Source: Halothermothrix sp. (GTDB lineage: Bacteria; Bacillota; Halanaerobiia; DY22613). From it: a stretch of DNA of 64,000 nucleotides. The translations under genes and the position numbers were made by a program. The stretch covers positions 62,001 to 126,000 of the forward strand of contig JAENYK010000012.1 in the NCBI GenBank assembly GCA_016841825.1. The letters run 5' to 3'. The notes below the pieces were generated by a model, which worked only from the letters and a program-made list of their open reading frames with translations, did no database searches and had not been told where the DNA came from. Position 1 is the stretch's first letter; every line of letters begins with the position of its first letter. Of the stretch, positions 54,825 through 63,492 are shown in pieces.

Positions 54825-54870
54825 AATCCTGAAACTTGCCGCAGAATAGGCAGGTCTCAGGATTTTATTT
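54825..54870 (+). terminator. Intrinsic terminator of the flavoprotein gene
   Basis: AATCCTGA and TCAGGATT form the outer stem and TTGCC/GGCAG an inner one; TTTATTT follows. Confidence 0.7.
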
Positions 54871-54959
54871 GTCCAGAAGTCTTAATTATAGTCGATGAAT
54901 CAGGCGGCTTTCTGGATCGAGAGTTTAATCCTCAAGAGGATGGTTAAACTAACTAAAAA

Positions 54960-54989
54960 TTGACACAAGAAAAAATTTAGTGCTATAAT
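54960..54989 (+). promoter_or_regulatory. gltX promoter
   Basis: TTGACA (54960-54965) and TATAAT (54984-54989) are 18 bp apart, so transcription starts near 54996, right before repeat copy 3. Confidence 0.8.
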
Positions 54990-55000
54990 AGTGAAGAAAA

Positions 55001-55084
55001 GTTTAACGACTTCAGTGGAGGTACAGATTCTCCTCTGAAGTCGTTAAACTTAAGGAATTAACAGTTCGCTGTTAATGCGACTTT
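55001..55084 (+). repeat. Dispersed repeat family 2, copy 3, forming the gltX leader
   Basis: Hairpin I has perfect 15-bp arms GTTTAACGACTTCAG (55001-55015) and 55035-55049, with an inner GGAG/CTCC extension. Hairpin II is ATTAACAG-TTCG-CTGTTAAT (55057-55076), an 8-bp stem with a UUCG tetraloop. The gltX ribosome site AAAGGAGG follows within 10 nt. This is the least decayed copy. Confidence 0.8.
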
Positions 55085-55099
55085 AAAGGAGGTAGAGAA

Positions 55100-56536
55100 A
55101 TGTCTGAGGTAAGAGTTCGTTTTGCTCCAAGTCCAACAGGTTATTTGCATGTTGGAAGTTTAAGATCTGCTTTATATAACTATCTTTATGCCCGAAATAA
55201 TAATGGAAGAGTAGTTTTGCGAATTGAGGATACAGACAGGGAACGGTTGGTTGAAGATGCTATTGAAAAGATGATCTCCACTTTCAAGCGGGTTAATATT
55301 GAATTTGATGAAGGGCCAGTTCAAGGTGGAGACCATGGACCATATATTCAATCTGAGCGGTTTAACCTATACCAGAAGTATGCTGCCCAATTGGTTGAAT
55401 CTGGTCATGCCTATTATTGTTTCTGTACCAGGGATGATTTAGACGAAATGCGTAAACAGCAGTCAGAAGCCGGTCAAGATGTCAAATATGATAAGCGTTG
55501 TCTTCATCTTCCCAAAGAAGAGGTAGAAAAGCGCCTGGCTGCCGGGGAACCATACGTGATCCGTTTAAATGTTCCTGCAGGACGGGTGATCACTTTTGAT
55601 GATTCCATCCATGGTCCTACCAGTTTTGAAACCGACTATATTGATGATCAGGTATTGCTCAAATCTGATGGATTCCCTACATATCACTTAGCTGTTGTGG
55701 TGGACGATCATCATATGGGAATTACCCAGGTTTTACGTGCTGATGAGTGGATTCCCAGTACTCCCAAACACATTTTGTTGTACGAAGCTTTGGGGTGGGA
55801 ACCACCACAGATTGGTCATATTCCTCTTCTAATTAATACTGAGGGCAAAAAGTTAAGCAAACGGGATGGCGATGTGTCAGTAGAAGACTATCTGGATAAA
55901 GGTTTTCTGCCAGAGGCTCTGGTTAACTATCTGGCTTTAATCGGTTGGAATCCGGGCAATGACGAAGAGTTCTTCTCTTTAAACGAGTTGGAGAATCTGT
56001 TCACATTAGAGAGGGTTAACGATTCACCGGGGGTATTTGATGTAGAAAAACTTAAGTGGATGAATGGTAAATATATTCGCTCCAGAGATATGGCTGAACT
56101 GGTTGAGTTGGTTAGACCATATGTGGAGAAATCTGATATAGCTATTCCCGAAGATGAAGAGAAGTTTAGATGGATGGTTGAAGCGATTCATGAGGGACTG
56201 GAGTATCTGGCCCAGGCTCCAGAGAAATTACGGATCTTCTATCAGGATGACTTCGCAGTAACTGAACCTGAATCTCTGGAGTTGTTACAGCTGGATTCTT
56301 CAAAACAACTATTTACCATCTTAAAAGACAAGGTCGCAATTGTGGATAAATTGACTCCAGATGTGATGAAGGGTCTGCTTAAAGATGCGGGAAAAGAGGC
56401 AGGTGTTAAAGGGAAGTTACTCTTTATGCCAACAAGGTTGGCTGTAAGTGGTAACCAACATGGCCCAGATTTGATGCTCTTAATCTGCGGCATGGGTAAG
56501 GAGCAGGTGATTAAGCGATTAGAGCGTTGGATTTAA
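55100..56536 (+). CDS. gltX: Glutamyl-tRNA synthetase
   Basis: Class I synthetase, 478 aa. The HIGH-type motif is FAPSPTGYLHVGSLR (about 7-21), the KMSKS-type motif KKLSKRDGDVSVEDY (about 253), with LVNYLALIGWNPG after it and an all-helical anticodon-binding domain (about 320-478). It charges tRNA-Glu, and tRNA-Gln if GatCAB is used. AAAGGAGG precedes the ATG. The leader is a structured repeat, not a recognisable T-box. Confidence 0.97.
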   Translation: MSEVRVRFAPSPTGYLHVGSLRSALYNYLYARNNNGRVVLRIEDTDRERLVEDAIEKMISTFKRVNIEFDEGPVQGGDHGPYIQSERFNLYQKYAAQLVESGHAYYCFCTRDDLDEMRKQQSEAGQDVKYDKRCLHLPKEEVEKRLAAGEPYVIRLNVPAGRVITFDDSIHGPTSFETDYIDDQVLLKSDGFPTYHLAVVVDDHHMGITQVLRADEWIPSTPKHILLYEALGWEPPQIGHIPLLINTEGKKLSKRDGDVSVEDYLDKGFLPEALVNYLALIGWNPGNDEEFFSLNELENLFTLERVNDSPGVFDVEKLKWMNGKYIRSRDMAELVELVRPYVEKSDIAIPEDEEKFRWMVEAIHEGLEYLAQAPEKLRIFYQDDFAVTEPESLELLQLDSSKQLFTILKDKVAIVDKLTPDVMKGLLKDAGKEAGVKGKLLFMPTRLAVSGNQHGPDLMLLICGMGKEQVIKRLERWI

Positions 56537-56612
56537 CCACATTTTACGAGAGAAGTTTCCCGATTTTGATAGCGGGAGTAGAAATAATTAAATCGTATTT
56601 ATTATTGTCCCA

Positions 56613-56640
56613 GGGACTCCCGATCAGGAGTCCCAAAATT
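56613..56640 (+). terminator. Terminator hairpin after gltX
   Basis: GGGACTCC-CGATCA-GGAGTCCC is a perfect 8-bp stem followed by AAAATTTTTG. A weaker TCCCG/CGGGA hairpin lies at about 56558-56577. Apart from these, 56537-56869 shows only possible argS promoter elements (TATAAT at 56778). Confidence 0.7.
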
Positions 56641-56869
56641 TTTGAATTTAAACTGTTTTAGCTCTGTCAGTTCTTTATAATAATCATTAACTTTCCCGGG
56701 AATTAATAACCTGGGGGTCAGTATTAGAGAAATAATTTTCTTAAAGACTTGTAAAATTATTTCAAATAAGTTACACTTATAATAAAGTTTTTTTAATACA
56801 TATGACTATACGCTTGAGGTGAACTAATACTATCTCAGGTATAATCAACTTTAAAGGAGGGGGAGTATA

Positions 56870-58570
56870 ATGCAAGAATTCAAGCACGAGATTGCCCGGA
56901 TGTTAACTGATAAACTTCCTGGGTCAGATATTGATTTTGAAGGATTGATGGAGATTCCACCAGACCCCGCTATGGGAGACTATGCTTTTCCATGTTTTCA
57001 ACTGGCTAAGCAGCTGCGCAAGAGTCCGATTAAGATTGCTGAAGAGTTGGTTGGACAGTTAGAACCTAATGGAATTGTTTCGGAGATCAAACAGGTTCAG
57101 GCTTATGTTAATTTCTTCATCAACAAAGAAGAACTAAGTCGTAAGATTTTGACCCGGGCTCTTCATCATCCTCTGGACTATGGTGCACAAAATATTGGTG
57201 CCAACAAGACAGTTGCAATCGACTTTTCTTCACCGAATATTGCTAAGCCCTTTAATATAGGGCATCTACGTTCGACGGTAATTGGTGGGTCGTTAAAAAG
57301 TATCTTTGAGTATTTGGGTTATGAAGTTCAGGGCATTAATTATCTGGGAGACTGGGGTACTCAGTTTGGTAAAGTGATCTGTGCCTATGAAGAATGGCGG
57401 GACGAGGTTGACTTAACTCATGAGCCAATTAAACAGCTTTTGAAACTCTATGTCAAATTCCACGAAGAGGCTGAAAAAGATCCTTCACTCAATGAAAAAG
57501 CCCGGGAATGGTTTAAAAGGTTGGAAGAAGAAGATCCGGTTGCTTTAGAACTCTGGGAAGACTTTAAAGATATAACAATTGAGACTTTAATTCAAGTATA
57601 TCACAGAATGGGTATTGAGTTCACAGAGTATTCTGGTGAGAGTCGCTATTTTAAAAAGGCTGAACAAGTGGCAGATATGCTAGACAAGAAAGGTCTGTTA
57701 GTTGAGAGTGAAGGTGCGATGATCGTAGATCTAAGTGAATATGATATGCCACCATTTCTGGTCAAAAAGAGTGATGGTACTACCTTATATTCATCCCGTG
57801 ATTTAGCTGCAGCCATTGATCGTTATGAGCGGTTTGGTTTTACCCAGTCTCTGTATGTGGTAGGACAGGAGCAGACTCTGCATTTGAATCAGGTTTTTAA
57901 AGTACTGGAATTATTGGGGTATGACTGGGCTGAACGCTGTACCCATGTGCCTTTTGGTCTCTATCTTTTTAGTGGCGAAAAGATGGCGACCCGTAAAGGT
58001 AGAATAATTTATCTGGAAGATGTCCTTGATGATGCGGTAGAACTAATTCGAGAGATCATCGAGGAGAAGAATCCAAACCTATTGGAAAAAGAACAGGTAG
58101 CAGAAATGGTCGGGGTAGGTGCTGTACTCTTTGCTGATTTGAAGAATACCCGGATTAAAGATGTTCAGTTTGATTATGATAAGATACTTTCCTTCGATGG
58201 TGAAACTGGACCATATCTTCAATACACTCATGCCAGGATTAATTCATTGTTGAAGAAAGCCGGGAAAGAGATCGAAGTGGACCAAATTGATTTTGGTCTC
58301 TTACAGGAAAATGAAGAGAAAGAAGTGGTTAAAGCTGTAGGATATTTTCCGGACAAGATTCAGGAAGCAGCAGAGAAGCTAGAACCATCTATAATTGCTA
58401 AACATCTGATCAGTCTAGCGGCAGTATTCAATACTTTCTACAATGCCCATCGGGTTATTACCGATAATGAGGAAGTGAGCAAGGCAAGGTTGGCTCTGGC
58501 ATTGGCGGTGAAGATTACTCTCAGTAATGGGTTACGATTGTTGGGAATCAAGGCTCCTGAACAGATGTAA
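56870..58570 (+). CDS. argS: Arginyl-tRNA synthetase
   Basis: Class I synthetase, 566 aa. The N-terminal additional domain (about 1-115), the HIGH-type motif in SSPNIAKPFNIGHLRSTVIGG (about 122-142), LGDWGTQFGKVI, and the KMSK-like motif GEKMATRKGRIIYLEDVL followed by a DALR anticodon-binding domain (about 448-566) are all present. AAAGGAGG precedes the ATG. A terminator follows. Confidence 0.97.
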   Translation: MQEFKHEIARMLTDKLPGSDIDFEGLMEIPPDPAMGDYAFPCFQLAKQLRKSPIKIAEELVGQLEPNGIVSEIKQVQAYVNFFINKEELSRKILTRALHHPLDYGAQNIGANKTVAIDFSSPNIAKPFNIGHLRSTVIGGSLKSIFEYLGYEVQGINYLGDWGTQFGKVICAYEEWRDEVDLTHEPIKQLLKLYVKFHEEAEKDPSLNEKAREWFKRLEEEDPVALELWEDFKDITIETLIQVYHRMGIEFTEYSGESRYFKKAEQVADMLDKKGLLVESEGAMIVDLSEYDMPPFLVKKSDGTTLYSSRDLAAAIDRYERFGFTQSLYVVGQEQTLHLNQVFKVLELLGYDWAERCTHVPFGLYLFSGEKMATRKGRIIYLEDVLDDAVELIREIIEEKNPNLLEKEQVAEMVGVGAVLFADLKNTRIKDVQFDYDKILSFDGETGPYLQYTHARINSLLKKAGKEIEVDQIDFGLLQENEEKEVVKAVGYFPDKIQEAAEKLEPSIIAKHLISLAAVFNTFYNAHRVITDNEEVSKARLALALAVKITLSNGLRLLGIKAPEQM

Positions 58571-58589
58571 AATAGCAATATTTAATGAA

Positions 58590-58626
58590 AAAGTTATTGG
58601 AAATTTACTCCAATAACTTTTTTTAT
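58590..58626 (+). terminator. Intrinsic terminator of argS
   Basis: AAAGTTATTGGA and TCCAATAACTTT form a perfect 12-bp stem followed by TTTTATTTG. Confidence 0.88.
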
Positions 58627-58867
58627 TTGATTTCTTAAAGGCTAATTCAATTTGTCTATAAAAATTGTTGCAGAGACTGCTTATCATTTAAAATAAGTCT
58701 AAAATAAGATTATTGGAAATTTATGATTTTTCATTGACAAGGTTAAGTTTAAGATTTAATACAGCGCTAGTGATGGATAATGGTTGTAACAAAAAAATAA
58801 AAAAATATTTATATTCTCTTTACTTATTATAACTGAGTATGATACAATAAGTGAAAAGGAAAACGAA

Positions 58868-58890
58868 AACGTCGTACGATAATAACGAAC
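58868..58890 (+). promoter_or_regulatory. IclR operator copy 1 (upstream of the iclR-type gene)
   Basis: First of three 23-bp elements sharing AACG, two variable bases, GT(A/G)CGATAAT, two variable bases and (C/T)GAAAC-like or CGAAC ends. It sits between a weak promoter (TTTACT 58819, TACAAT 58843) and the IclR start codon, fitting autorepression. Confidence 0.6.
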
Positions 58891-58905
58891 AAAAGGATGA
58901 TGACA

Positions 58906-59688
58906 ATGCAAAAACAAAAGAAATCTAAAAGCAGCCTCATTCAATCGGTCGATAGAGCCTTACAAATCCTGGAGACTTTTTCTAGGGAAAAAAAGGAATT
59001 AGGGGTAACAGAGCTCTCAAATATATTAGGATTACACAAAAGCACAACCTTTGGACTTCTTGCAACCCTGGAGAATAGAGGATTTGTAGATCAAAATATA
59101 AGTACTGGAAAGTACAAGCTTGGGCTAAAACTATTTGAACTGGGGAACTTAGTGAAAGATAGTATGGAGTTAAGAGCTATAGCATATCCTATTTTAAAGG
59201 AACTAGTTGATAAATATGAAGAAACTGTCCATCTGGTAGTTCATGACAAGGGCGAGGTAGTATATATAGATAAGATAGATAGTAATAGTGCAATAAATAT
59301 AAACTCCTATGTAGGAAAACGAAATCCAATGTATTGTACAGGGGTAGGGAAGTGTTTATTGGCATATATGGATGCAGAATATGTAGAAAACATATTGAGC
59401 AGTGAATTAAAGGCTTATACAGCTAATACAATAGTAGACCCTGAAAAAATTAAGGATGAATTAGTTAATGCCAGATTAAATGGATATTGCTTTGACAATG
59501 AGGAAATAGAAGAAGGACTTAGATGTATTGCTGCACCAATAAAAAATCATCTGGGACAAGTTATCGCAGCAATAAGTGTATCGGGACCTTCAATGAGAAT
59601 GACTGATCAAAAGTTTGACCTATTAATAGAACCAGTTAAGGAAACCACATTAAAAATTTCTAGACAATTAGGATATCGGGGCGTTTAG
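58906..59688 (+). CDS. IclR-family transcriptional regulator, 260 aa
   Basis: Winged helix-turn-helix (about 10-70: VDRALQILETFSREKKELGVTELSNILGLHKSTTFGLLATLENRG) and an IclR effector domain (about 80-258; YCTGVGKCLLAYM, FDNEEIEEGLRCIAAPI). IclR proteins often control aromatic or organic-acid catabolism. The start was placed at ATG 58906, 9 nt after AAAAGG; in-frame ATGs at 58897 and 58900 are possible. Three matching operators flank it and precede the downstream operon. Confidence 0.92.
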   Translation: MQKQKKSKSSLIQSVDRALQILETFSREKKELGVTELSNILGLHKSTTFGLLATLENRGFVDQNISTGKYKLGLKLFELGNLVKDSMELRAIAYPILKELVDKYEETVHLVVHDKGEVVYIDKIDSNSAININSYVGKRNPMYCTGVGKCLLAYMDAEYVENILSSELKAYTANTIVDPEKIKDELVNARLNGYCFDNEEIEEGLRCIAAPIKNHLGQVIAAISVSGPSMRMTDQKFDLLIEPVKETTLKISRQLGYRGV

Positions 59689-59709
59689 ATTTTTTTACCA
59701 CAACATCAG

Positions 59710-59732
59710 AACGGTGTACGATAATATGAAAC
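59710..59732 (+). promoter_or_regulatory. IclR operator copy 2
   Basis: Begins AACGGTGTACGATAATATG and ends AAAC at 59732, just downstream of the regulator gene. Confidence 0.55.
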
Positions 59733-59977
59733 AAAACTAAAATTATACATGATTTTGTAATATAGAGAAGTAATAGGTTGAATATGCTGGGACAGATAAA
59801 TCCATGATAACGTTTTTAAGCTATTCGCTATTTTTATCTAAGATAGAGGTTAGAGAATTAGAGATAGAGAACGGAATTTTCTAAAATTTCCTTAAATTAA
59901 TAATGTGTGTATTAATTTATATTGAGACGATTTTTGGAGTAGATTACAATACTCCATAAAAAATCTATTAATTAACG

Positions 59978-60000
59978 AACGCAGTGCGATAATGGCGAAC
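59978..60000 (+). promoter_or_regulatory. IclR operator copy 3 (upstream of the catabolic operon)
   Basis: Begins AACGCAGTGCGATAATGG and ends CGAAC at 60000, seven bases before the ribosome site of the first operon gene. Position implies control of that operon. Apart from operators, 59689-60019 holds no gene. Confidence 0.6.
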
Positions 60001-60019
60001 AAATTTGAGGAGGAAGCTT

Positions 60020-60814
60020 ATGAAGGATATCAGAGATATTATTTTTAAGGATATTATTGATAAAAAATTTGAAGCAGTACTCATTCCGGAACGGGATGGA
60101 TGTATTGCCGGTGTCAACGGTGCATACAAGCAGGCAGAAGAGATTGGTATCGAGTTGGAAATCTTTAGCGAGGATGGAGAGAGAATTGATCAAGGGAAAC
60201 CTATTGGCAGAATAACTGCTACCCCTAAAAGGATGGCATTGGCGGAAGAAAAGATTATTGGAACTCTAGCCAAGTTTTCCGGGATTGCAACTGCAGCTCG
60301 CCAGGCTGTAGAGCTTTCTGAAGGGAAGGTAGAGATTGTATCAGGGGCCTGGAAAAAGATGCCTCCGGCTATAAAGGATGGAGTCAGAATGGCTATAGTA
60401 GCCGGAGGAGCTTCTTTTAGAATTACCCAAAACAATATGATTTATCTGGATAAAAATTATATTAAGATGCTGGGTTCTATTCCGAAGACGTTAGATACAG
60501 TAAAAGAGTTTACTGGGCATACCAGGGTGATTCAAATCAGGGGGAAGCAATATTCTATAGAGGAAGAGACCAGACAGGCATTAGAAAATGGTTGTACTCT
60601 TCTCATGGTGGATACAGGAAATATTGATGATGTCATTCGTTGTTCTAATCTTGTTAAGGATATGGGGTTAAGAGATATGGTGAAGATTGCTTTTGCAGGG
60701 GAAGTTAAATTAAATCAAATAAAGGATATGGCTGACTATGATATTGATGTATTAGATATAGGCAAAGAAATTGTTGATGCACCATTGCTAGATATAAAGC
60801 TTGATGTTAGATAA
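60020..60814 (+). CDS. NadC/ModD-like phosphoribosyltransferase-fold protein, 264 aa
   Basis: Shares the quinolinate phosphoribosyltransferase fold: ERDGCIAGVNGAYKQAEEIG (dGvlaG pattern), AEEKIIGTLAKFSGIATAAR (ER-x-x-LN...SGIAT), a GG after MAIVA, and MVDTGNIDDV near the place of the usual DN. Key catalytic motifs of true NadC are absent: TRKT-x-P is replaced by GAWKKMPPAIK, and the HR pair by FRI. It therefore may not make nicotinate mononucleotide. GAGGAGG sets the start at ATG 60020. First gene of the IclR-controlled operon. Confidence 0.75.
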   Translation: MKDIRDIIFKDIIDKKFEAVLIPERDGCIAGVNGAYKQAEEIGIELEIFSEDGERIDQGKPIGRITATPKRMALAEEKIIGTLAKFSGIATAARQAVELSEGKVEIVSGAWKKMPPAIKDGVRMAIVAGGASFRITQNNMIYLDKNYIKMLGSIPKTLDTVKEFTGHTRVIQIRGKQYSIEEETRQALENGCTLLMVDTGNIDDVIRCSNLVKDMGLRDMVKIAFAGEVKLNQIKDMADYDIDVLDIGKEIVDAPLLDIKLDVR

Positions 60815-60835
60815 AAATTTATGAGGGGTGAGAAT

Positions 60836-61762
60836 ATGGGACTAAATCTTTTGGAAAAAACAGAATTATGGGTCAATAATATAACCCTTGATAATACCAA
60901 TCTTACAGAATTGGCAGCGACTACAGCTAAAGTATTAGGTTTAGAGAGTAGTAAGGTTTTAGTGGTTGATGTGCGCCCCTGGCATATCACATTGGATATT
61001 CTAGAAAAAGATATTCCCGAAGAAAATATTATGGGTAAAGAAACTATACTTTTGGAAGAACTCTCTAAACTAAAGGGAGTAAATATTACCGATGAGACCT
61101 ATATTCACTCAAATGGGATTCTGGGGATGATCTGTCTTGATGTAGAAAATCCAAAGGAAATCATCAATACGGTTGAAGCAATGACCAATGAGATGAAAGA
61201 AAAAATTGCTAAACGTGCTATTGTATTTCCTACAGGATTTGAATTAAAGCAAAATCTGATAGAAGATACTAACACTCCATATTTAAAAAGCCGATTAGAA
61301 AAAGAAGGATATAAGGTTACTGTGGGAGACATTATTGAGGATGATATTGATGATATGGAATATAAGCTTTCAGATGCTATTTCCAGAGCCTATGGACTTG
61401 TTATCACTACTGGAGGTGTAGGGGCAGAAGATAAAGACAAATCTGTTGAAAGCGTGTTAAGGATCGACCCCGATGCAGCAACGCCTTATATTGTAAAATT
61501 TAAGCAAGGGACAGGACGTCATGTAAAGGATGGTGTAAAAATTGCCGTAGGTCAAGTCGGTCTCACATATATTGTCGCCTTGCCGGGACCCAATGATGAG
61601 GTAAAAATTGCTTCTGAAGTGCTATTGAGTTGTTTACAAAATAATTTCAATAAAAATCAAATTGCGCACCAAATATCAAATGCATTGGCGGAAAAACTAG
61701 CAAAGAAGAAATTTCATCATGAAGTAAATCATCAAGAAAGCCATAATCATCACCATCATTAA
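60836..61762 (+). CDS. MoaB/CinA-like molybdopterin-binding-domain protein, 308 aa
   Basis: The second half (about 125-275) has the MoCF fold: RAIVFPTGFELKQNLIEDTN, LKSRLEKEGYKVTVGDIIED and the GLVITTGGVGAEDKDKSVES segment with T-T-G-G-x-G, as in MogA, MoaB and CinA. The N-terminal 120 residues are unassigned. The C terminus is naturally His-rich (HHEVNHQESHNHHHH), a possible metal-storage tail. GAGGGGTGA sets ATG 60836 as start. It lies between the NadC-like and hydratase genes. Its link to the pathway is unknown. Confidence 0.78.
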   Translation: MGLNLLEKTELWVNNITLDNTNLTELAATTAKVLGLESSKVLVVDVRPWHITLDILEKDIPEENIMGKETILLEELSKLKGVNITDETYIHSNGILGMICLDVENPKEIINTVEAMTNEMKEKIAKRAIVFPTGFELKQNLIEDTNTPYLKSRLEKEGYKVTVGDIIEDDIDDMEYKLSDAISRAYGLVITTGGVGAEDKDKSVESVLRIDPDAATPYIVKFKQGTGRHVKDGVKIAVGQVGLTYIVALPGPNDEVKIASEVLLSCLQNNFNKNQIAHQISNALAEKLAKKKFHHEVNHQESHNHHHH

Positions 61763-61803
61763 ATTTATTGTGAAAATTCCAAAAAGAGAGGAGTTTGTGA
61801 GAT

Positions 61804-62577
61804 ATGGATTGTAAAAAGGTAGCTGAAAATCTATACAAGGCTGAAAAGGAATCCTTTCAAATTAACACTATCAGTACTGAAAATCCCGATATGACCGTAG
61901 AGGATGCTTATCAGATTCAACTTGAAAATGTAGCCAAAAAGGTTGCAGACGGAGAAAAAATAATTGGCTTGAAGGTAGGGCTGACTAGCAAGCCCATGCA
62001 AAAGCTTCTTGGGGTTAATGAACCTGATTATGGTCATCTTACTGATAAGATGCTATTGCCAGAAGGAGTAGTTTGCCTCATGAAAGAGCTAAATCAACCA
62101 AAAGTTGAAGGTGAACTGGCATTTTGTCTTAAGAGACCACTCAAGGGGCCAGGAGTTACAATTGCAGATGTTTACAATGCTACTGATTGGGTTGCTCCTG
62201 CTATTGAAATTGTAGACAGCCGGATAAAGGATTGGAAAATTAAATTGGTAGATACTATTGCGGACAATGGCTCCAGTGCAAAGCTTGTTCTGGGCAGTAA
62301 AATGACTAAAATCGAAGAAATAGATATGAGATTGATTGGAATGAATATGGAAAAAAACGGTGAATTATTAAGCAGCGGTACTGGTGCAGAGGTTTGGGGT
62401 AATCCAGCTGCTGCAGTTGTATGGCTTGCAAATAAGCTGTCTCAATTTGATATTGAAATGAAAGCAGGAAGCATAATTTTATCCGGTGCAGTTACAGCGG
62501 CAGAAGCGGCTAATTCGGGAGATGTTTTTACAGTTAGTTTTCAAGGTATGGGAAGTGTAACAGTAAAATTTGAATAA
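61804..62577 (+). CDS. 2-keto-4-pentenoate hydratase (MhpD/DmpE family), 257 aa
   Basis: Adds water to 2-oxopent-4-enoate to give 4-hydroxy-2-oxovalerate. GLKVGLTSKPMQKLLGVNEPDYGHL (about 54), the metal-binding E-x-E pair in VEGELAFCLKRPL, APAIEIVDSRIKDW and NGSSAKLVLG match the family. GAGAGGAG precedes the ATG. It precedes genes for the next two steps in reverse order of action (dehydrogenase, aldolase). Confidence 0.92.
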   Translation: MDCKKVAENLYKAEKESFQINTISTENPDMTVEDAYQIQLENVAKKVADGEKIIGLKVGLTSKPMQKLLGVNEPDYGHLTDKMLLPEGVVCLMKELNQPKVEGELAFCLKRPLKGPGVTIADVYNATDWVAPAIEIVDSRIKDWKIKLVDTIADNGSSAKLVLGSKMTKIEEIDMRLIGMNMEKNGELLSSGTGAEVWGNPAAAVVWLANKLSQFDIEMKAGSIILSGAVTAAEAANSGDVFTVSFQGMGSVTVKFE

Positions 62578-62610
62578 CTTATTTATATAGTATTGAAAGG
62601 AGATATTTTC

Positions 62611-63492
62611 ATGGAAAAAGTCAAAGTAGGGATTATCGGACCGGGTAATATTGGATCTGATCTGATGTATAAAGTTATGAGGAGTAAGAACTTAGAAATG
62701 AGCATGATGGCAGGAATAGTTGAATCAGAGGGTTTAAAAAGAGCTGAAAAGCTTGGTTTTAAAACCTCCATTAGAAGTGTTGATGCAATCATCGAAGACC
62801 CTGAGATAAAAATTGTTTTTGAAGCGACCAGTGCAAAGGCTCATGCAGCAAATGCACCATTATTAAAAAAAGCGGGGAAAATCGCAATTGATTTAACACC
62901 TGCTGCAATAGGACCTTATGTAGTCCCTTGTGTAAATCTTAACGAAGTATCAGCTCTAGATAACTTTAATATGGTCACCTGTGGCGGACAGGCTACTATT
63001 CCTATCGCCCATGCTATTAATCGGGTGGCTGATTCAGAATATACAGAAATTGTAGCTGCGTTATCTTCAAAAAGTGCAGGACCTGGAACGAGGGCAAATA
63101 TAGATGAGTTCACAGAAACTACTTCAAAGGCCCTGGAGGTGGTAGGTGGAGCTGATAAAGCTAAGGCTATTATTATTCTTAATCCAGCTGAGCCGCCAGT
63201 TATGATGACCAATACTGTTTATTCTATAGTAAGAAATCCGGATGAAGAAAAGATCATTGAATCTATTAATTCAATTGTAAAAGAAGTGCAGGAATATGTG
63301 CCGGGATATCGTTTAAGAGTTCCTCCAATTGTTGATGGGAATAAGGTAACTGCTATTGTTGAGGTAGAAGGAGCAGGAGATTTTCTGCCAAAATATTCTG
63401 GAAATCTTGACATTATAAACTCTGCAGCAATTGCTACGGCTGAAAAGATAGCCTATAGCATGCTTAAAAGGGAGGGCAAAATAAATGACTAA
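62611..63492 (+). CDS. Acetaldehyde dehydrogenase (acetylating), DmpF/MhpF family, 293 aa
   Basis: Oxidises acetaldehyde with CoA and NAD to acetyl-CoA; family members form a channelling complex with the aldolase. Rossmann motif [20 protein letters not shown] (about 5-24), catalytic Cys in [13 protein letters not shown] (about 126), and NDE-like [17 protein letters not shown] are present. GGAGATA precedes ATG 62611; the ATG at 62593 lies upstream of that site. It overlaps the aldolase gene by 8 nt. Confidence 0.95.
   Translation: MEKVKVGIIGPGNIGSDLMYKVMRSKNLEMSMMAGIVESEGLKRAEKLGFKTSIRSVDAIIEDPEIKIVFEATSAKAHAANAPLLKKAGKIAIDLTPAAIGPYVVPCVNLNEVSALDNFNMVTCGGQATIPIAHAINRVADSEYTEIVAALSSKSAGPGTRANIDEFTETTSKALEVVGGADKAKAIIILNPAEPPVMMTNTVYSIVRNPDEEKIIESINSIVKEVQEYVPGYRLRVPPIVDGNKVTAIVEVEGAGDFLPKYSGNLDIINSAAIATAEKIAYSMLKREGKIND

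Noticed and set aside
55001-55099. T-box riboswitch upstream of gltX
   Set aside because: No T-box sequence (TGGNACC) or antiterminator pair; the leader is explained by the dispersed repeat.
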